NCBI RefSeq assembly: GCF_020097835.1
Contig: NZ_CP083666.1
Location: 2,356,001 to 2,420,000 of the forward strand
DNA from: Haloprofundus halobius
Lineage (GTDB): Archaea; Halobacteriota; Halobacteria; Halobacteriales; Haloferacaceae
Direction of reading: 5' to 3'
Length of the DNA stretch: 64,000 nt
Position numbers and translations under genes: made by a program. The notes below the pieces were generated by a model. The model was given only the letters and a program-made list of their open reading frames with translations, did no database searches and had not been told where the DNA came from. Of this stretch, positions 45,733 through 53,435 are shown in pieces (position 1 is the stretch's first letter; each line of letters starts with the position of its first letter).

Positions 45733-45972
45733 ATGGCGGTCAAGAACATGGTCAACGAGAACTACGAACCGAATGCTCACGAGGACAAGGTGCTTGATTT
45801 TATCAAGGATGAGCCCTGTGGCCGGGTTACGAACCGATACGTGCGAGAACAGACCTCGATGCCAGCCGAGCGCGTCGATCCAGCGCTGAACAACCTCGAA
45901 AAGGCTGGGTGGGTACGACGGTTGACGCGTGGCTTCTACGAGCTGGTTGAAGATCCGCGGGAGGTGAAGTAG
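45733..45972 (+). CDS. Winged-helix regulator upstream of transposase
   Basis: 79 aa. NAHEDKVLDFIKDEP, VTNRYVREQTSMPAERVDPALNNLEKAGWVRRLTRG is a typical winged helix (recognition helix plus wing). It stops one base before the next ATG and leads the small operon that ends with the DDE transposase. Likely regulator of that operon. Confidence 0.7.
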   Translation: MAVKNMVNENYEPNAHEDKVLDFIKDEPCGRVTNRYVREQTSMPAERVDPALNNLEKAGWVRRLTRGFYELVEDPREVK

Positions 45973-46320
45973 ATGGGCAACCGTGGACAGGTCGTTATCG
46001 AGGACGTTGGCGTTCACCTCTACACTCACCAGGAATCTCACAAACTGGAAGAGTTGGTTTCTCAAGCACTGAAGCGCGGCCAAGACCGTTGGGAGCAACC
46101 AGACTACATGGCTCGAATCGTCTTGGACGATCTGAAGCAGAGCGATACGGGGACGAAGGGGTACGGCATCTCATCCACTAACTATCACCACACGTACCGT
46201 ACTCTTCGTCTCGATTTCCATAACCTCCAGGTGCGTATGGAGAGTATCTACGACGATGAAGAAGACTACGTCATGGGAATGAAGGAGTTCGTGGATAAAT
46301 TCTCGTCGGAATCCATTTAA
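45973..46320 (+). CDS. Uncharacterised protein between regulator and transposase
   Basis: 115 aa, starts directly after the winged-helix stop. Soluble, mixed alpha/beta, with His/Tyr-rich YGISSTNYHHTYRTLRLD. No family recognised. Position suggests a helper of the transposase or an antitoxin-like partner; both are guesses. Confidence 0.55.
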   Translation: MGNRGQVVIEDVGVHLYTHQESHKLEELVSQALKRGQDRWEQPDYMARIVLDDLKQSDTGTKGYGISSTNYHHTYRTLRLDFHNLQVRMESIYDDEEDYVMGMKEFVDKFSSESI

Positions 46321-46348
46321 GTCCCGGTAGGCTACTAGTCGCGCACAC

Positions 46349-48196
46349 GTGACAAGACGCGGGGGAGTACAGGACGAGATCGCCGCCGACATCGCTTCTG
46401 AAGGCTTCGTCGATATTACAGAGCCACGGCCTTGGGACTACGAATACATCGCTCAGAAGGTCGCAGACCGCGTCTTCCCGATGCATCCGAAGGAAGACGG
46501 CTACGAGGGGCGCGGGCAGGAGGACGTCATGGCGATGGCCCGCGTCCACGTCTACCGCCACCTCGTCGAAGACCTGGAGTCGTTCCCCGACGCCGAGCGC
46601 CACCTCAAGAAGTACGACGGTGTGGTTTCTCGTCTCGGCCTGGAGAAACCACGGAGTCGTGAGACCATCCGCCGCAGCTGGAACGAACAGTTCGACGGCG
46701 CTCACGACTACATCCGGAAACAGGCGTACGATCTCCGGGACGCCATCGGGTGGGGGATGGACGGCGTCCTCATGGCGATGGGCGTTCACGATCAGTCACT
46801 CTCGTACCCTGAGTTCAGCCCCGAAGGTATCCGCCAGTCCGCGAAAGAAGACGCCTACGAGCGCATCCGCCCGATCCTCACCGACGTTGTTGACTTCGAG
46901 CGAGCGGAGAACGTCTCGGTTCCGTCCGAAGACCTCACCGACTACGCCGCGTGGCTGGCGCGTCGTCGGGAGATGACGCCGGAATCGATGAACGCCTACG
47001 TCGCCGACGAAGAACTCGATGAAGCGCCCTTCGACCCGGAGACGTATCGCAGAGCGCTTCGCAACAAGGAACGCGAAAAGACCAAGCTACGCGACGGTCG
47101 GACAATCTGGATGCCGCCGCTGAACCCGAGCGTCAACCTCAACGACGAGTACGGCGGTACCGACGACTGGCACTCCACGACCGAGGAAGGCATCGGTCGC
47201 TTCGTCCAGGAACTGAAGGACGAAGACATAATCGACGGCGAGGTACCGGTCTGTATCGACGGGTCGGTTCGAGACTACCACAAGCACCCGGACGGTGCCG
47301 ACGACCGGCCCGAGGGAGTCTACCGTGAGTCGTACCTTCCCACAAACTACGGCTGGAAAGACCTTACCGCGACCGCCATCATCGACGGACGGGCGGTCGT
47401 TCTCGCCAACGTCTCGATGGTTCCAGGCGACAAGATGCCGAAGGCCGTCCGGTACCTCATCGACCGGTCGCTCGACCTCGTGGACGTCGAAGCGTTCTAC
47501 GCTGACTCGGAGTTCGCCAGCGTGGCGAACTGCCGGCACATCAACCAGAACGGCGAGGACTACGTCTTCAAGATGCGCCACACCACCGGGGTGAAGGACG
47601 AACTGGAGGGGTTCACCGGAAAGGCGGCGTACACCGAGTACACGCTCCAAGAAGGGAAGTCAACCCGCGAGCACAAGACCACGCTGTTCGCCGTGGAGAA
47701 GCGCGGGAAGATCGACGTGAAGCGGGGCGAGACTCGGCACGATGAGCACTCGCAGGCCGGGTTCGAGGACTTCGGATTCAACGAACCCGAGGGCCAGCTC
47801 ACGTTCGCCGATCTCGCTCCCGACGATGACGTGGAGTACGTCGCGTTCCTGACGAACAAGGAGATCAACAGCGCGGGGATCGACCCGGCGATGAAACCCG
47901 TCGCACACGACAACAAGCGGACGGTGTGGGGACAGGCCGAACGCTACCGTCGTCGCTGGAGTATCGAGACGGCCTTTCGGCAGATCAAGTACCAGTTTAT
48001 CCCGCAGACGAAGTCCCGCGATCTTGGCACTCGCCGGTTCGTCTGGATGATGGGAATTCTCCTGCTGAATGCGTGGGCGGCGCTGAACATCTTCGTCCGG
48101 CGGTGGGCGTCGCAGACGTTCGACGAGGACGACACCGACCCGCCCGTCCCCGGCAAGGAGATGCTGGACGAGCTGGCGAAGACCGAGCACGGCTAA
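46349..48196 (+). CDS. IS4-superfamily DDE transposase with long N-terminal region
   Basis: 615 aa, GTG start. C-terminal catalytic domain: first Asp in VCIDGSVRDY (about residue 304), second in FYADSEFA (about 384), and the Y-(2)-R-(3)-E-(6)-K signature in YRRRWSIETAFRQIK with Glu near 540. About 280 residues precede this domain, more than in common haloarchaeal IS4-type elements. No convincing terminal inverted repeats or target duplication were found by eye around the gene. It may be an insertion sequence or a resident gene of the element. Confidence 0.8.
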   Translation: MTRRGGVQDEIAADIASEGFVDITEPRPWDYEYIAQKVADRVFPMHPKEDGYEGRGQEDVMAMARVHVYRHLVEDLESFPDAERHLKKYDGVVSRLGLEKPRSRETIRRSWNEQFDGAHDYIRKQAYDLRDAIGWGMDGVLMAMGVHDQSLSYPEFSPEGIRQSAKEDAYERIRPILTDVVDFERAENVSVPSEDLTDYAAWLARRREMTPESMNAYVADEELDEAPFDPETYRRALRNKEREKTKLRDGRTIWMPPLNPSVNLNDEYGGTDDWHSTTEEGIGRFVQELKDEDIIDGEVPVCIDGSVRDYHKHPDGADDRPEGVYRESYLPTNYGWKDLTATAIIDGRAVVLANVSMVPGDKMPKAVRYLIDRSLDLVDVEAFYADSEFASVANCRHINQNGEDYVFKMRHTTGVKDELEGFTGKAAYTEYTLQEGKSTREHKTTLFAVEKRGKIDVKRGETRHDEHSQAGFEDFGFNEPEGQLTFADLAPDDDVEYVAFLTNKEINSAGIDPAMKPVAHDNKRTVWGQAERYRRRWSIETAFRQIKYQFIPQTKSRDLGTRRFVWMMGILLLNAWAALNIFVRRWASQTFDEDDTDPPVPGKEMLDELAKTEHG

Positions 48197-48355
48197 CCCC
48201 CTGTTTCCTCTCCGCGCTCGCCGACTCGTGAGCCGCGCGGCTAGCGTTCGGTCGCTGTTTTCGGTACTTCTTCTCTAGAATTAGACAATCGCCCACTCAC
48301 TGCAACTCGTGACCGGCGAGCGTCAGTCCCATCGTTCTTCTTTTCGGTCGCTACT

Positions 48356-48390
48356 GTTTGGTACAGAAGCCATCCTTTGAGGTACTAAAC
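48356..48390. promoter_or_regulatory. GTAC-containing inverted repeat upstream of 48392
   Basis: GTTTGGTAC (48356-48364) and GTACTAAAC (48382-48390) are inverted copies with one mismatch, 17 bp apart, one base before the next ATG. Probably an operator. Confidence 0.45.
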
Positions 48391-48391
48391 G

Positions 48392-48643
48392 ATGAGTAGC
48401 TGGATTGGAGGTGCGACATTCGTCGCCATCGTTCTCGTCTTCGCCATCCTCTTCGGTATGGGCATCACTCTCGAAGTCGCGTCGAGTCCGGAGATGAAGA
48501 ACTTCATGACGGAGAGCCGAGAGTGGTGCGAGCAGCGGGACGGTAATCTCTGGATCGAACGGGCTGTCGGGTCGGACGGTGGTCTCTACTGTGAACTGCC
48601 GAACGGGACGTTCGTCCAGATGAAGGAGGTAATCGATGACTGA
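48392..48643 (+). CDS. Small single-span membrane protein with external Cys pair
   Basis: 83 aa. One N-terminal helix (FVAIVLVFAILFGMGITLEV), then a short exposed domain with REWCEQRDGNLW and YCELPNGTF, where two Cys could pair. Unknown family. Directly preceded by an inverted repeat. Confidence 0.6.
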   Translation: MSSWIGGATFVAIVLVFAILFGMGITLEVASSPEMKNFMTESREWCEQRDGNLWIERAVGSDGGLYCELPNGTFVQMKEVIDD

Positions 48644-48681
48644 GAGCGTTCGAGTAACCCACCTATCCCAAACACCCCTAC

Positions 48682-48712
48682 ATAGTACTTAATATAGTAC
48701 TGAGAATAGTAC
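48682..48712. repeat. Three ATAGTAC iterons with exact 12-bp period
   Basis: ATAGTAC occurs at 48682-48688, 48694-48700 and 48706-48712, so the period is exactly 12 bp. The array ends 11 bp before the AbrB-like gene at 48724. It could be an operator for that protein or the recombination site of the serine recombinase that follows. Confidence 0.7.
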
Positions 48713-48723
48713 GGACCGAACCA

Positions 48724-48879
48724 ATGCCGAAAACGTCGATCAACAAGGCTGGCGAACGTCACTTCAAAACGACCGTTCCAATCGCGCTCGTCGAGGCGTT
48801 CGACCTTGAGGGCAAGCGCTTCGACTGGACCGTCAAGAACGGAACCACTCTCGAACTCCGAGTCGTCGACGATGACTGA
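48724..48879 (+). CDS. 51-aa AbrB/MazE-like DNA-binding protein
   Basis: TSINKAGERHFKTTVPIALVEAFDL then WTVKNGTTLELRVVDDD has the swapped-hairpin AbrB pattern (turn, 'TVPxxL', final strand). It overlaps the serine recombinase by 8 bp and lies just after the ATAGTAC array, so autoregulation is likely. Confidence 0.65.
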   Translation: MPKTSINKAGERHFKTTVPIALVEAFDLEGKRFDWTVKNGTTLELRVVDDD

Positions 48880-49534
48880 CCACGCAGTCGCTTACCTCCG
48901 ACTCTCCCAAGACGGGAAGTCACTCGAACGTCAGCAGCGCGATGTCGAGGACTACGCCGACGAGCACGGCCTCGGCCTCGTGAGAACCTATAACGAGGGG
49001 AAGCGTTCCTCCGGGTTCGACGATGATCGCCCCGAGTACCAAGCGCTCCTTGAGTACGTTGACCGCGACCACGTCGACGCGGTCATCGTCCCGAACCTCT
49101 CCCGGCTCTCGCGCGACCGGAAGGAACGCCTTCGGCTCCTCCTCGATCTCGACGCCGCCGGAGTCGACCTTCACTCGTACGAACTCGGCCGCGCCGTCGA
49201 CCTCGACGACGACTGGGAACTCGTTCAGCAGTCGATTCAGGCAACCGCCGACGACGTCCAGAAGCGGAAGGAAATCGAGCGCTCGAAGCGCGCCACCGCC
49301 GAGCGCATCGCGAACGGCTTCGACCACGGTCGTCCTCCGCGCGGACTCCAGTTCGACGGCGCCGGTGAGTACTGGGTTCCCGACGACGAGTTCGAAACCA
49401 TCGTCGAGGCTATCCAGATGAAGGAGTCGGGCGCGTCGTTCCGGGTCGTCGCCGACGAGACTGGTCTTCCGCTCACGACGGTTTACGATGCTGTCAAACG
49501 GAAAAACACCTACCTGAGACACGTCGACGATTAG
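48872..49534 (+). CDS. Serine recombinase (resolvase/invertase type)
   Basis: 220 aa from ATG 48872. N-terminal catalytic domain: AVAYLRLSQDGKSLERQQRD with the nucleophile Ser near residue 12, GKRSSGFDDDRPEYQALLEYV, and VIVPNLSRLSRDRKERLRLL with the Arg cluster. A C-terminal helix-turn-helix follows (SFRVVADETGLPLTTVYDAVKRK). It may invert or resolve DNA of the element; no matching site pair was found apart from the ATAGTAC array. Confidence 0.85.
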   Translation: MTDHAVAYLRLSQDGKSLERQQRDVEDYADEHGLGLVRTYNEGKRSSGFDDDRPEYQALLEYVDRDHVDAVIVPNLSRLSRDRKERLRLLLDLDAAGVDLHSYELGRAVDLDDDWELVQQSIQATADDVQKRKEIERSKRATAERIANGFDHGRPPRGLQFDGAGEYWVPDDEFETIVEAIQMKESGASFRVVADETGLPLTTVYDAVKRKNTYLRHVDD

Positions 49535-49653
49535 TCCGAGTGAACTTCGCGCAGATGATTCGGGAGCTGGTTGTTATCGAGATGCTCCCCACAGATCGGA
49601 CACGTTCTACCGGGCGCTTTCTTTCGACGATTCTCCTCGAGTTGGTCGCTCAT
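49531..49653 (-). CDS. 40-aa C2H2-type zinc-finger protein
   Basis: RTCPICGEHLDNNQLPNHLREVH gives CxxC plus HxxxxH. Last gene of the minus-strand cluster; its end overlaps the end of the recombinase gene by 4 bp (convergent). Confidence 0.6.
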   Translation of the reverse strand: MSDQLEENRRKKAPGRTCPICGEHLDNNQLPNHLREVHSD

Positions 49654-49710
49654 CGACTTGGGTTACGTCCGCACGCGAGAAAGTGTTAAGCGTTGATGGA
49701 GTCGGGCCGT

Positions 49711-49878
49711 CTATCCAAAGAAGCTCACATCCTCGGTTGTGACTTCTGTTCCGCCGCAATTCGGGCAGTAGTTCGACAAAGGCGTTGCATCGGGGTCTCG
49801 GCTTACGAGGTTTAGCATCTCCGCCTCCCAAATCAAATTACACTCTCCGCAACGTGCCCGAACAGAATCAGCGGTCAT
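49711..49878 (-). CDS. 55-aa zinc-ribbon protein
   Basis: RCGECNLIWEAE and NYCPNCGGTEV form two Cys pairs about 30 residues apart, a rubredoxin-like ribbon. 40 bp after the next gene upstream. Confidence 0.6.
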   Translation of the reverse strand: MTADSVRARCGECNLIWEAEMLNLVSRDPDATPLSNYCPNCGGTEVTTEDVSFFG

Positions 49879-49918
49879 CCCCAGATCTCCAAGTTGATTC
49901 CTTGTCGCACCACACCCG

Positions 49919-50080
49919 TCATTCGATGATCACCTCAGTCTCTTTCCCGCACTTCGCGCATTCAGCGACGTAGTACGGTTGTTCAGCCGGGAAGTGACCG
50001 CCGTCGACGTCTGCCGACGTGAACCAGACGTGGTCGCAAAGGCGACGACGCATAGCACCGAGGACTCCATCACTCGTCAT
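49919..50080 (-). CDS. 53-aa zinc-finger-like protein
   Basis: From ATG 50080, which overlaps the upstream stop. RLCDHVWF...ECAKCGKETEV contains Cys/His possibly binding zinc. Unknown role. Confidence 0.52.
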   Translation of the reverse strand: MTSDGVLGAMRRRLCDHVWFTSADVDGGHFPAEQPYYVAECAKCGKETEVIIE

Positions 50081-50291
50081 TTTCTGCCATCTCCTGGAAT
50101 CGGGGGACGTATCTCCCATTCCGCACCACTTCGATTTCACGACGGACAGTTCCGTCGTCATACTCGACGACTACCTCTCTCGCCTTCTCTTCCAATGGGA
50201 GATCTACACCGCCGATGATTTCTCGATAGCTCCGGGATTGGGAGGAATCACTCACGGGTGAAACCCTCCTCTTCACGTCGCCGTATTTCAT
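50070..50291 (-). CDS. 73-aa basic protein
   Basis: From ATG 50291, overlapping the upstream gene by 44 bp, so the start is uncertain. EEKAREVVVEYDDGTVRREIEVVRNG looks like a beta hairpin. No motif known. Confidence 0.42.
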   Translation of the reverse strand: MKYGDVKRRVSPVSDSSQSRSYREIIGGVDLPLEEKAREVVVEYDDGTVRREIEVVRNGRYVPRFQEMAENDE

Positions 50292-50445
50292 CTTTTGTGA
50301 GCTTCGCTGGGTTGTCGAGAATGAATATCGGACCGTTGGGGGTCTCGATCCATTCGCCGCCCGAAGGAACATCTGAGTTCACGAACCAGCCAGTGAGCCT
50401 GGTTTTGAGCCGATGTACTCGCGTCTGGGACTCGTCGGAGTTCAT
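50248..50445 (-). CDS. 65-aa soluble protein
   Basis: GGEWIETPNGPIFILDNPAKLTKDEIRRREEEG; a short beta part and a charged helix. ATG overlaps the upstream stop by 4 bp. Unknown. Confidence 0.5.
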   Translation of the reverse strand: MNSDESQTRVHRLKTRLTGWFVNSDVPSGGEWIETPNGPIFILDNPAKLTKDEIRRREEEGFTRE

Positions 50446-50738
50446 GCATTCACCCTGATTGCTGGAAACTTGTCTCGGTGTCCAAAGTAGTAGAACAGCG
50501 CCATTCCAGCGCCAAAGGCATACCCTACGCTGATGGCAAAGGGCAGCGACCCGCCTTTGGCGAGATAGAGCACGACGGATAATGACGCAAAAAACGTGCC
50601 GAAGATCGCGAAGACGTTGAACACGGCTCGTCGAGCGGTGATGACCTTCACATCTTCGTCAGCGGCCATGCGTTCGAGATAGGTACGTCGGGCGTCTCCA
50701 TCACTCGACACGCGACAACACCTCCGAAGGGAAGACAT
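50442..50738 (-). CDS. Two-helix membrane protein in the small-gene cluster
   Basis: 98 aa; later starts are possible. Helices NVFAIFGTFFASLSVVLYL and FAISVGYAFGAGMALFYYF. Overlaps the gene at 50701 by about 38 bp with the ATG used here, so a shorter form (for example from the internal ATG of 'MAADEDVK') is likely. Confidence 0.5.
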   Translation of the reverse strand: MSSLRRCCRVSSDGDARRTYLERMAADEDVKVITARRAVFNVFAIFGTFFASLSVVLYLAKGGSLPFAISVGYAFGAGMALFYYFGHRDKFPAIRVNA

Positions 50739-50874
50739 CGTGGTGATCGTCGCAGACGAACGTCGGCGTCATGTTCTCGCCATCAGCTATCCACTCCGGT
50801 GTCTCCTCACAGTCGTCGTGTTCGCACTCCATCTCGGCGAGCGGAATACGTTGAGAGGACTCGTCGGCGGTCAT
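50701..50874 (-). CDS. 57-aa zinc-binding-type protein
   Basis: MECEHDDCEETPEW and TFVCDDHHDVF give CxxxxC...CxxHH, a probable zinc site. ATG 50874 overlaps the upstream stop by 4 bp. Confidence 0.55.
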   Translation of the reverse strand: MTADESSQRIPLAEMECEHDDCEETPEWIADGENMTPTFVCDDHHDVFPSEVLSRVE

Positions 50875-51557
50875 CCGAACAGCCTCCCGAGGAGGCTCTC
50901 ACTTTCTCTGACCTCGATTTTCTCGCCGTTGACTCTTAGATACCGGATTGATTCGCTTTCGAGGAGCTCGTCGTCTTCCGCCACCTGTTCTGCTGCCCAC
51001 TCTATGATTTCGTCCTTACTCATTCCTTCCTCACTCTCGTATGTTTTCAGCACATCACACCGGATGGACACGATCTCCTGCTTTCGAGTGCCGGAGACGC
51101 TGCGTGCTATGCCATCATCACATCTGCCCGCCAGAACTTCAACAGTTCCAGAAGGAATGCCGTTGGCTGGGTCGTAAGTCTTCGACCGAATTAGAGTCGC
51201 ATGGAAATAGGTCCCCCCACTTTTCACCGGGCTCAGAGGTTTACACGGGGCAATCTCGCCGACTCGTGCGTATTTCGGGATTTTGTCTCCTGCCCGAAGC
51301 ACCTTATAATCGCTAAACTCATCTTCGCCGTCTGTCGCTGCCTCGAAGTCCGACGCCATCCGGTGGTCGCTAAACACATCGAACGATACGAACACCTGCT
51401 GGCAGAGCTCGCAGTAGTAGAACGTACTGGCCGACTCCGACCAGTCTGAAAGGCTCTCCTTCGCGTGCTCGTGCGGGTCGAACTCCTCAGCCTGATTGGT
51501 CGATTCGGGCTGTCCTTCGCCGTTTATTATCCGTTTTATTTCGTTTTTCGTTATCAT
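50871..51557 (-). CDS. 228-aa protein with C2H2-like finger
   Basis: Longest gene of the cluster. FYYCELCQQVFVSFDVFSDH near residues 46-66 is a C2H-type finger lacking an obvious last ligand. A middle beta domain and an acidic helical end (SKDEIIEWAAEQVAEDDELL) follow. Unknown family. The ATG overlaps the stop of the gene at 51554. Confidence 0.6.
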   Translation of the reverse strand: MITKNEIKRIINGEGQPESTNQAEEFDPHEHAKESLSDWSESASTFYYCELCQQVFVSFDVFSDHRMASDFEAATDGEDEFSDYKVLRAGDKIPKYARVGEIAPCKPLSPVKSGGTYFHATLIRSKTYDPANGIPSGTVEVLAGRCDDGIARSVSGTRKQEIVSIRCDVLKTYESEEGMSKDEIIEWAAEQVAEDDELLESESIRYLRVNGEKIEVRESESLLGRLFG

Positions 51558-51679
51558 GCTTTGACTGTCTGCTTTGCCGAGTCTTCAAACCACTCGTGCC
51601 CGCATTCGTTGCAGTAGTAGCCGTCAGAGACGGAGACGTAGCGGTTCCGAGCAATCTCTGTCTCCAAGCTATCGCTCAT
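51554..51679 (-). CDS. 41-aa protein with one CxxC
   Basis: GYYCNECGHEWFEDSAK has CNEC plus His. Stop and start overlap the neighbours by 4 bp on both sides. Confidence 0.52.
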   Translation of the reverse strand: MSDSLETEIARNRYVSVSDGYYCNECGHEWFEDSAKQTVKA

Positions 51680-51957
51680 GTTCTCATTCTCCCGAAGGTC
51701 CTAATGATGAGAACTACCATGACAATCCCGACTAACAGGTTCATCCAAACAGGCGGTTGCTCGGGTAAGACACCAGCACAAAACGTGGCTGGGTCTGCTC
51801 CGTTCACGCTTACAGCAATCGAGCACGCCGCAGCGGATGGGATACTCGCCGCGAATATGAGTGCGTCCTTGGTCAGCCAAACGAATGCACCGATCACAAC
51901 CAGGGATAGCAGCGGTTTCGCGAGTCGATACCTACCCGCGTTCAAGTCGTCGTTCAC
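51676..51957 (-). CDS. Two-helix membrane protein
   Basis: 93 aa from a GTG at 51957 that overlaps the upstream stop; the longer ATG form would cover most of the next gene. Helices LLSLVVIGAFVWL and WMNLLVGIVMVVLIIRTF flank a loop with two Cys (AACSIAV...TFCAGV). Confidence 0.55.
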   Translation of the reverse strand: MNDDLNAGRYRLAKPLLSLVVIGAFVWLTKDALIFAASIPSAAACSIAVSVNGADPATFCAGVLPEQPPVWMNLLVGIVMVVLIIRTFGRMRT

Positions 51958-52091
51958 TCGAACCACCTTACTTCCTCTCGGAAGGCAAACTTCGAACCGC
52001 AACACGGGCACTTCTTTCGGTGGGGATTGAATGTGTCCTCTGAACTGCATTCTTGCCACCTGCAGCTGCTACAGAGATTGACGTCCGTCAT
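51954..52091 (-). CDS. 45-aa zinc-ribbon protein
   Basis: NLCSSCRWQEC and KKCPCCGSKF form two Cys pairs. 4-bp overlaps on both sides. Confidence 0.58.
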   Translation of the reverse strand: MTDVNLCSSCRWQECSSEDTFNPHRKKCPCCGSKFAFREEVRWFE

Positions 52092-52234
52092 CGGGCAACC
52101 ACCGCCCCGGCGTCGTTGAAGCCGATCTCGCAGTCGTCGCACATCCAGAGACCCAACAGCGGGTCTTTCTCCGTTATCTCAGCGCCGCACTCCGGGCACT
52201 GATTACTTTCGGCGGTGAGTCCATCGTCGTTCAT
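52088..52234 (-). CDS. 48-aa zinc-ribbon protein
   Basis: NQCPECGAEI and WMCDDCEIGF are two clear CxxC knuckles 18 residues apart. 4-bp overlaps with both neighbours. Confidence 0.6.
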   Translation of the reverse strand: MNDDGLTAESNQCPECGAEITEKDPLLGLWMCDDCEIGFNDAGAVVAR

Positions 52235-52365
52235 TGAGGGGTGAACACCTCAATTCGTCCGTTGCAGGCGGGGCAGACGCCAGAGTGCCCAACCTCCAAG
52301 CGGGAGACAGCCTTACCGCAGTGGTGGCACTCCAAGTTATCGACGGTGGGTTCGGTGCTACTCAT
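52231..52365 (-). CDS. 44-aa zinc-ribbon protein
   Basis: LECHHCGKAVS and GVCPACNGRIEV form a two-knuckle ribbon. 4-bp overlaps with both neighbours. Confidence 0.6.
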   Translation of the reverse strand: MSSTEPTVDNLECHHCGKAVSRLEVGHSGVCPACNGRIEVFTPQ

Positions 52366-52541
52366 CTGCGTTTCCTCATGTACTCTACGAGCGCCTGATT
52401 CGCTTCGTGCTGTTCGCGTGAGATTGGCTCAACCTCAACTGCGACCAACTCCTCATCGGACGCTTCCAACACGTCACGAATCGCTTGTTCGACCGACTCT
52501 GTATCTTCTGGATTCTCAATTACGACACGACGATTAGCCAT
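52362..52541 (-). CDS. 59-aa soluble protein
   Basis: From ATG 52541. RRVVIENPEDTESVEQAIRDVLEASDEE, a small alpha/beta protein without Cys. 7 bp after the next gene upstream. Confidence 0.52.
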   Translation of the reverse strand: MANRRVVIENPEDTESVEQAIRDVLEASDEELVAVEVEPISREQHEANQALVEYMRKRR

Positions 52542-52548
52542 TGTGAAT

Positions 52549-52722
52549 CTAGAGCTTCTCCCCGCAGACGACACAGTGAATGATGAGAGGTTCACGGTCC
52601 GGGTCGTCTACGCTGTTGACTGCCGCTTTGAACGATGCCCCGCAGGAAACGCAACTCTCCGAGCCTTGGCGCTTCGGCTTGAGTCGGTCCGGGAGTTCGC
52701 CGAGTGAGTCCTTGTTGCTCAT
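52549..52722 (-). CDS. 57-aa zinc-ribbon protein
   Basis: ESCVSCGASFK and IIHCVVCGEKL form two CxxC knuckles about 26 residues apart. ATG 52722 overlaps the upstream stop by 4 bp. Confidence 0.58.
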   Translation of the reverse strand: MSNKDSLGELPDRLKPKRQGSESCVSCGASFKAAVNSVDDPDREPLIIHCVVCGEKL

Positions 52723-52988
52723 GAGTCCATCGCCTCCACAGGAGTGAACTGTTTGAGCAGCTGGTCGCCGTGGCGGTTCTGAACGTGCCGACGTGCTTTC
52801 TCGACACTTCCGAAAGGCTGCGAGCACTTACTGCACGTCCACTTTACTTGCCGACCGATCATACGGTCCCAGAGTTCGGTGAACTCGTCGGGCGACCAGT
52901 ATTCTGGCGGCTCCTCCGGCGGTTCGTAGTTGAACGACTCGTTGTTCTTCTCCCACTCCTTTCGAGGAGTAGCAGTGTTCGTATCCAT
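52719..52988 (-). CDS. 89-aa protein with classic C2H2 zinc finger
   Basis: WTCSKCSQPFGSVEKARRHVQNRH is a C2H2 finger (C-x2-C-x12-H-x4-H) near residues 52-75, preceded by a Pro/Glu-rich part. Probable DNA- or RNA-binding protein. Confidence 0.65.
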   Translation of the reverse strand: MDTNTATPRKEWEKNNESFNYEPPEEPPEYWSPDEFTELWDRMIGRQVKWTCSKCSQPFGSVEKARRHVQNRHGDQLLKQFTPVEAMDS

Positions 52989-53320
52989 CACGCACTCACC
53001 TCAGCGTGCATAATCGAATCCCACGCGCTCTGTATGTCGTTCAAGAGGTCCGTATCTGCCGGACCGAACGCACAGTCTCGACACTCGGTGTGGTCGCTAA
53101 ATCCCCAGTTGCGTGCACCACACTCGGGGCACTCGGGCTGTTCAACTTCGGTTCTCTCCCGAAGCTCGTTCCATGCGCCCATCATCCGGTCGTGGCGATT
53201 TGCCTCGAGAACGCCGCTCATCATTTGCTCGTGCAGTTCGGCGTACTCCTCGCGAAGTTCCTCGACGCTCATTTCGTCGTGAGGAATCCCCGTGTCGTAT
53301 CCACCATTCGTCTCTGCCAT
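52988..53320 (-). CDS. 110-aa protein with C-terminal zinc ribbon, first gene of cluster
   Basis: From ATG 53320. A coiled N-terminal half (VEELREEYAELHEQMMSG) then PECPECGARNWGF and TECRDCAFGP. Its promoter must lie in the 107-bp gap that also holds the GGGACA repeats, shared with the divergent gene at 53427. Confidence 0.62.
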   Translation of the reverse strand: MAETNGGYDTGIPHDEMSVEELREEYAELHEQMMSGVLEANRHDRMMGAWNELRERTEVEQPECPECGARNWGFSDHTECRDCAFGPADTDLLNDIQSAWDSIMHAEVSA

Positions 53321-53353
53321 ACATCCCCTCATATCCCATACTACAAGTATTTT

Positions 53354-53435
53354 GTCCCGTTATACAGGGACACTAAGCCTCTTATACGGGACAAAGCTCA
53401 TATCACAAGGGATAGAGTACCACTATATGGGGACA
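53354..53435. promoter_or_regulatory. Repeated TATA-GGGACA elements in divergent promoter
   Basis: TATACAGGGACA (53361-53372), TATACGGGACA (53384-53393 region) and TATATGGGGACA (53424-53435) point the same way, about 22 and 41 bp apart. GTCCC at 53354 faces the first, making a small inverted repeat. The last copy covers the ATG at 53427. They look like helically phased operator or iteron sites. Confidence 0.6.

Noticed and set aside
44873-48391. Whole block as a simple insertion sequence
   Set aside because: No matching terminal inverted repeats or target duplication could be found by eye, so only the transposase gene is called.
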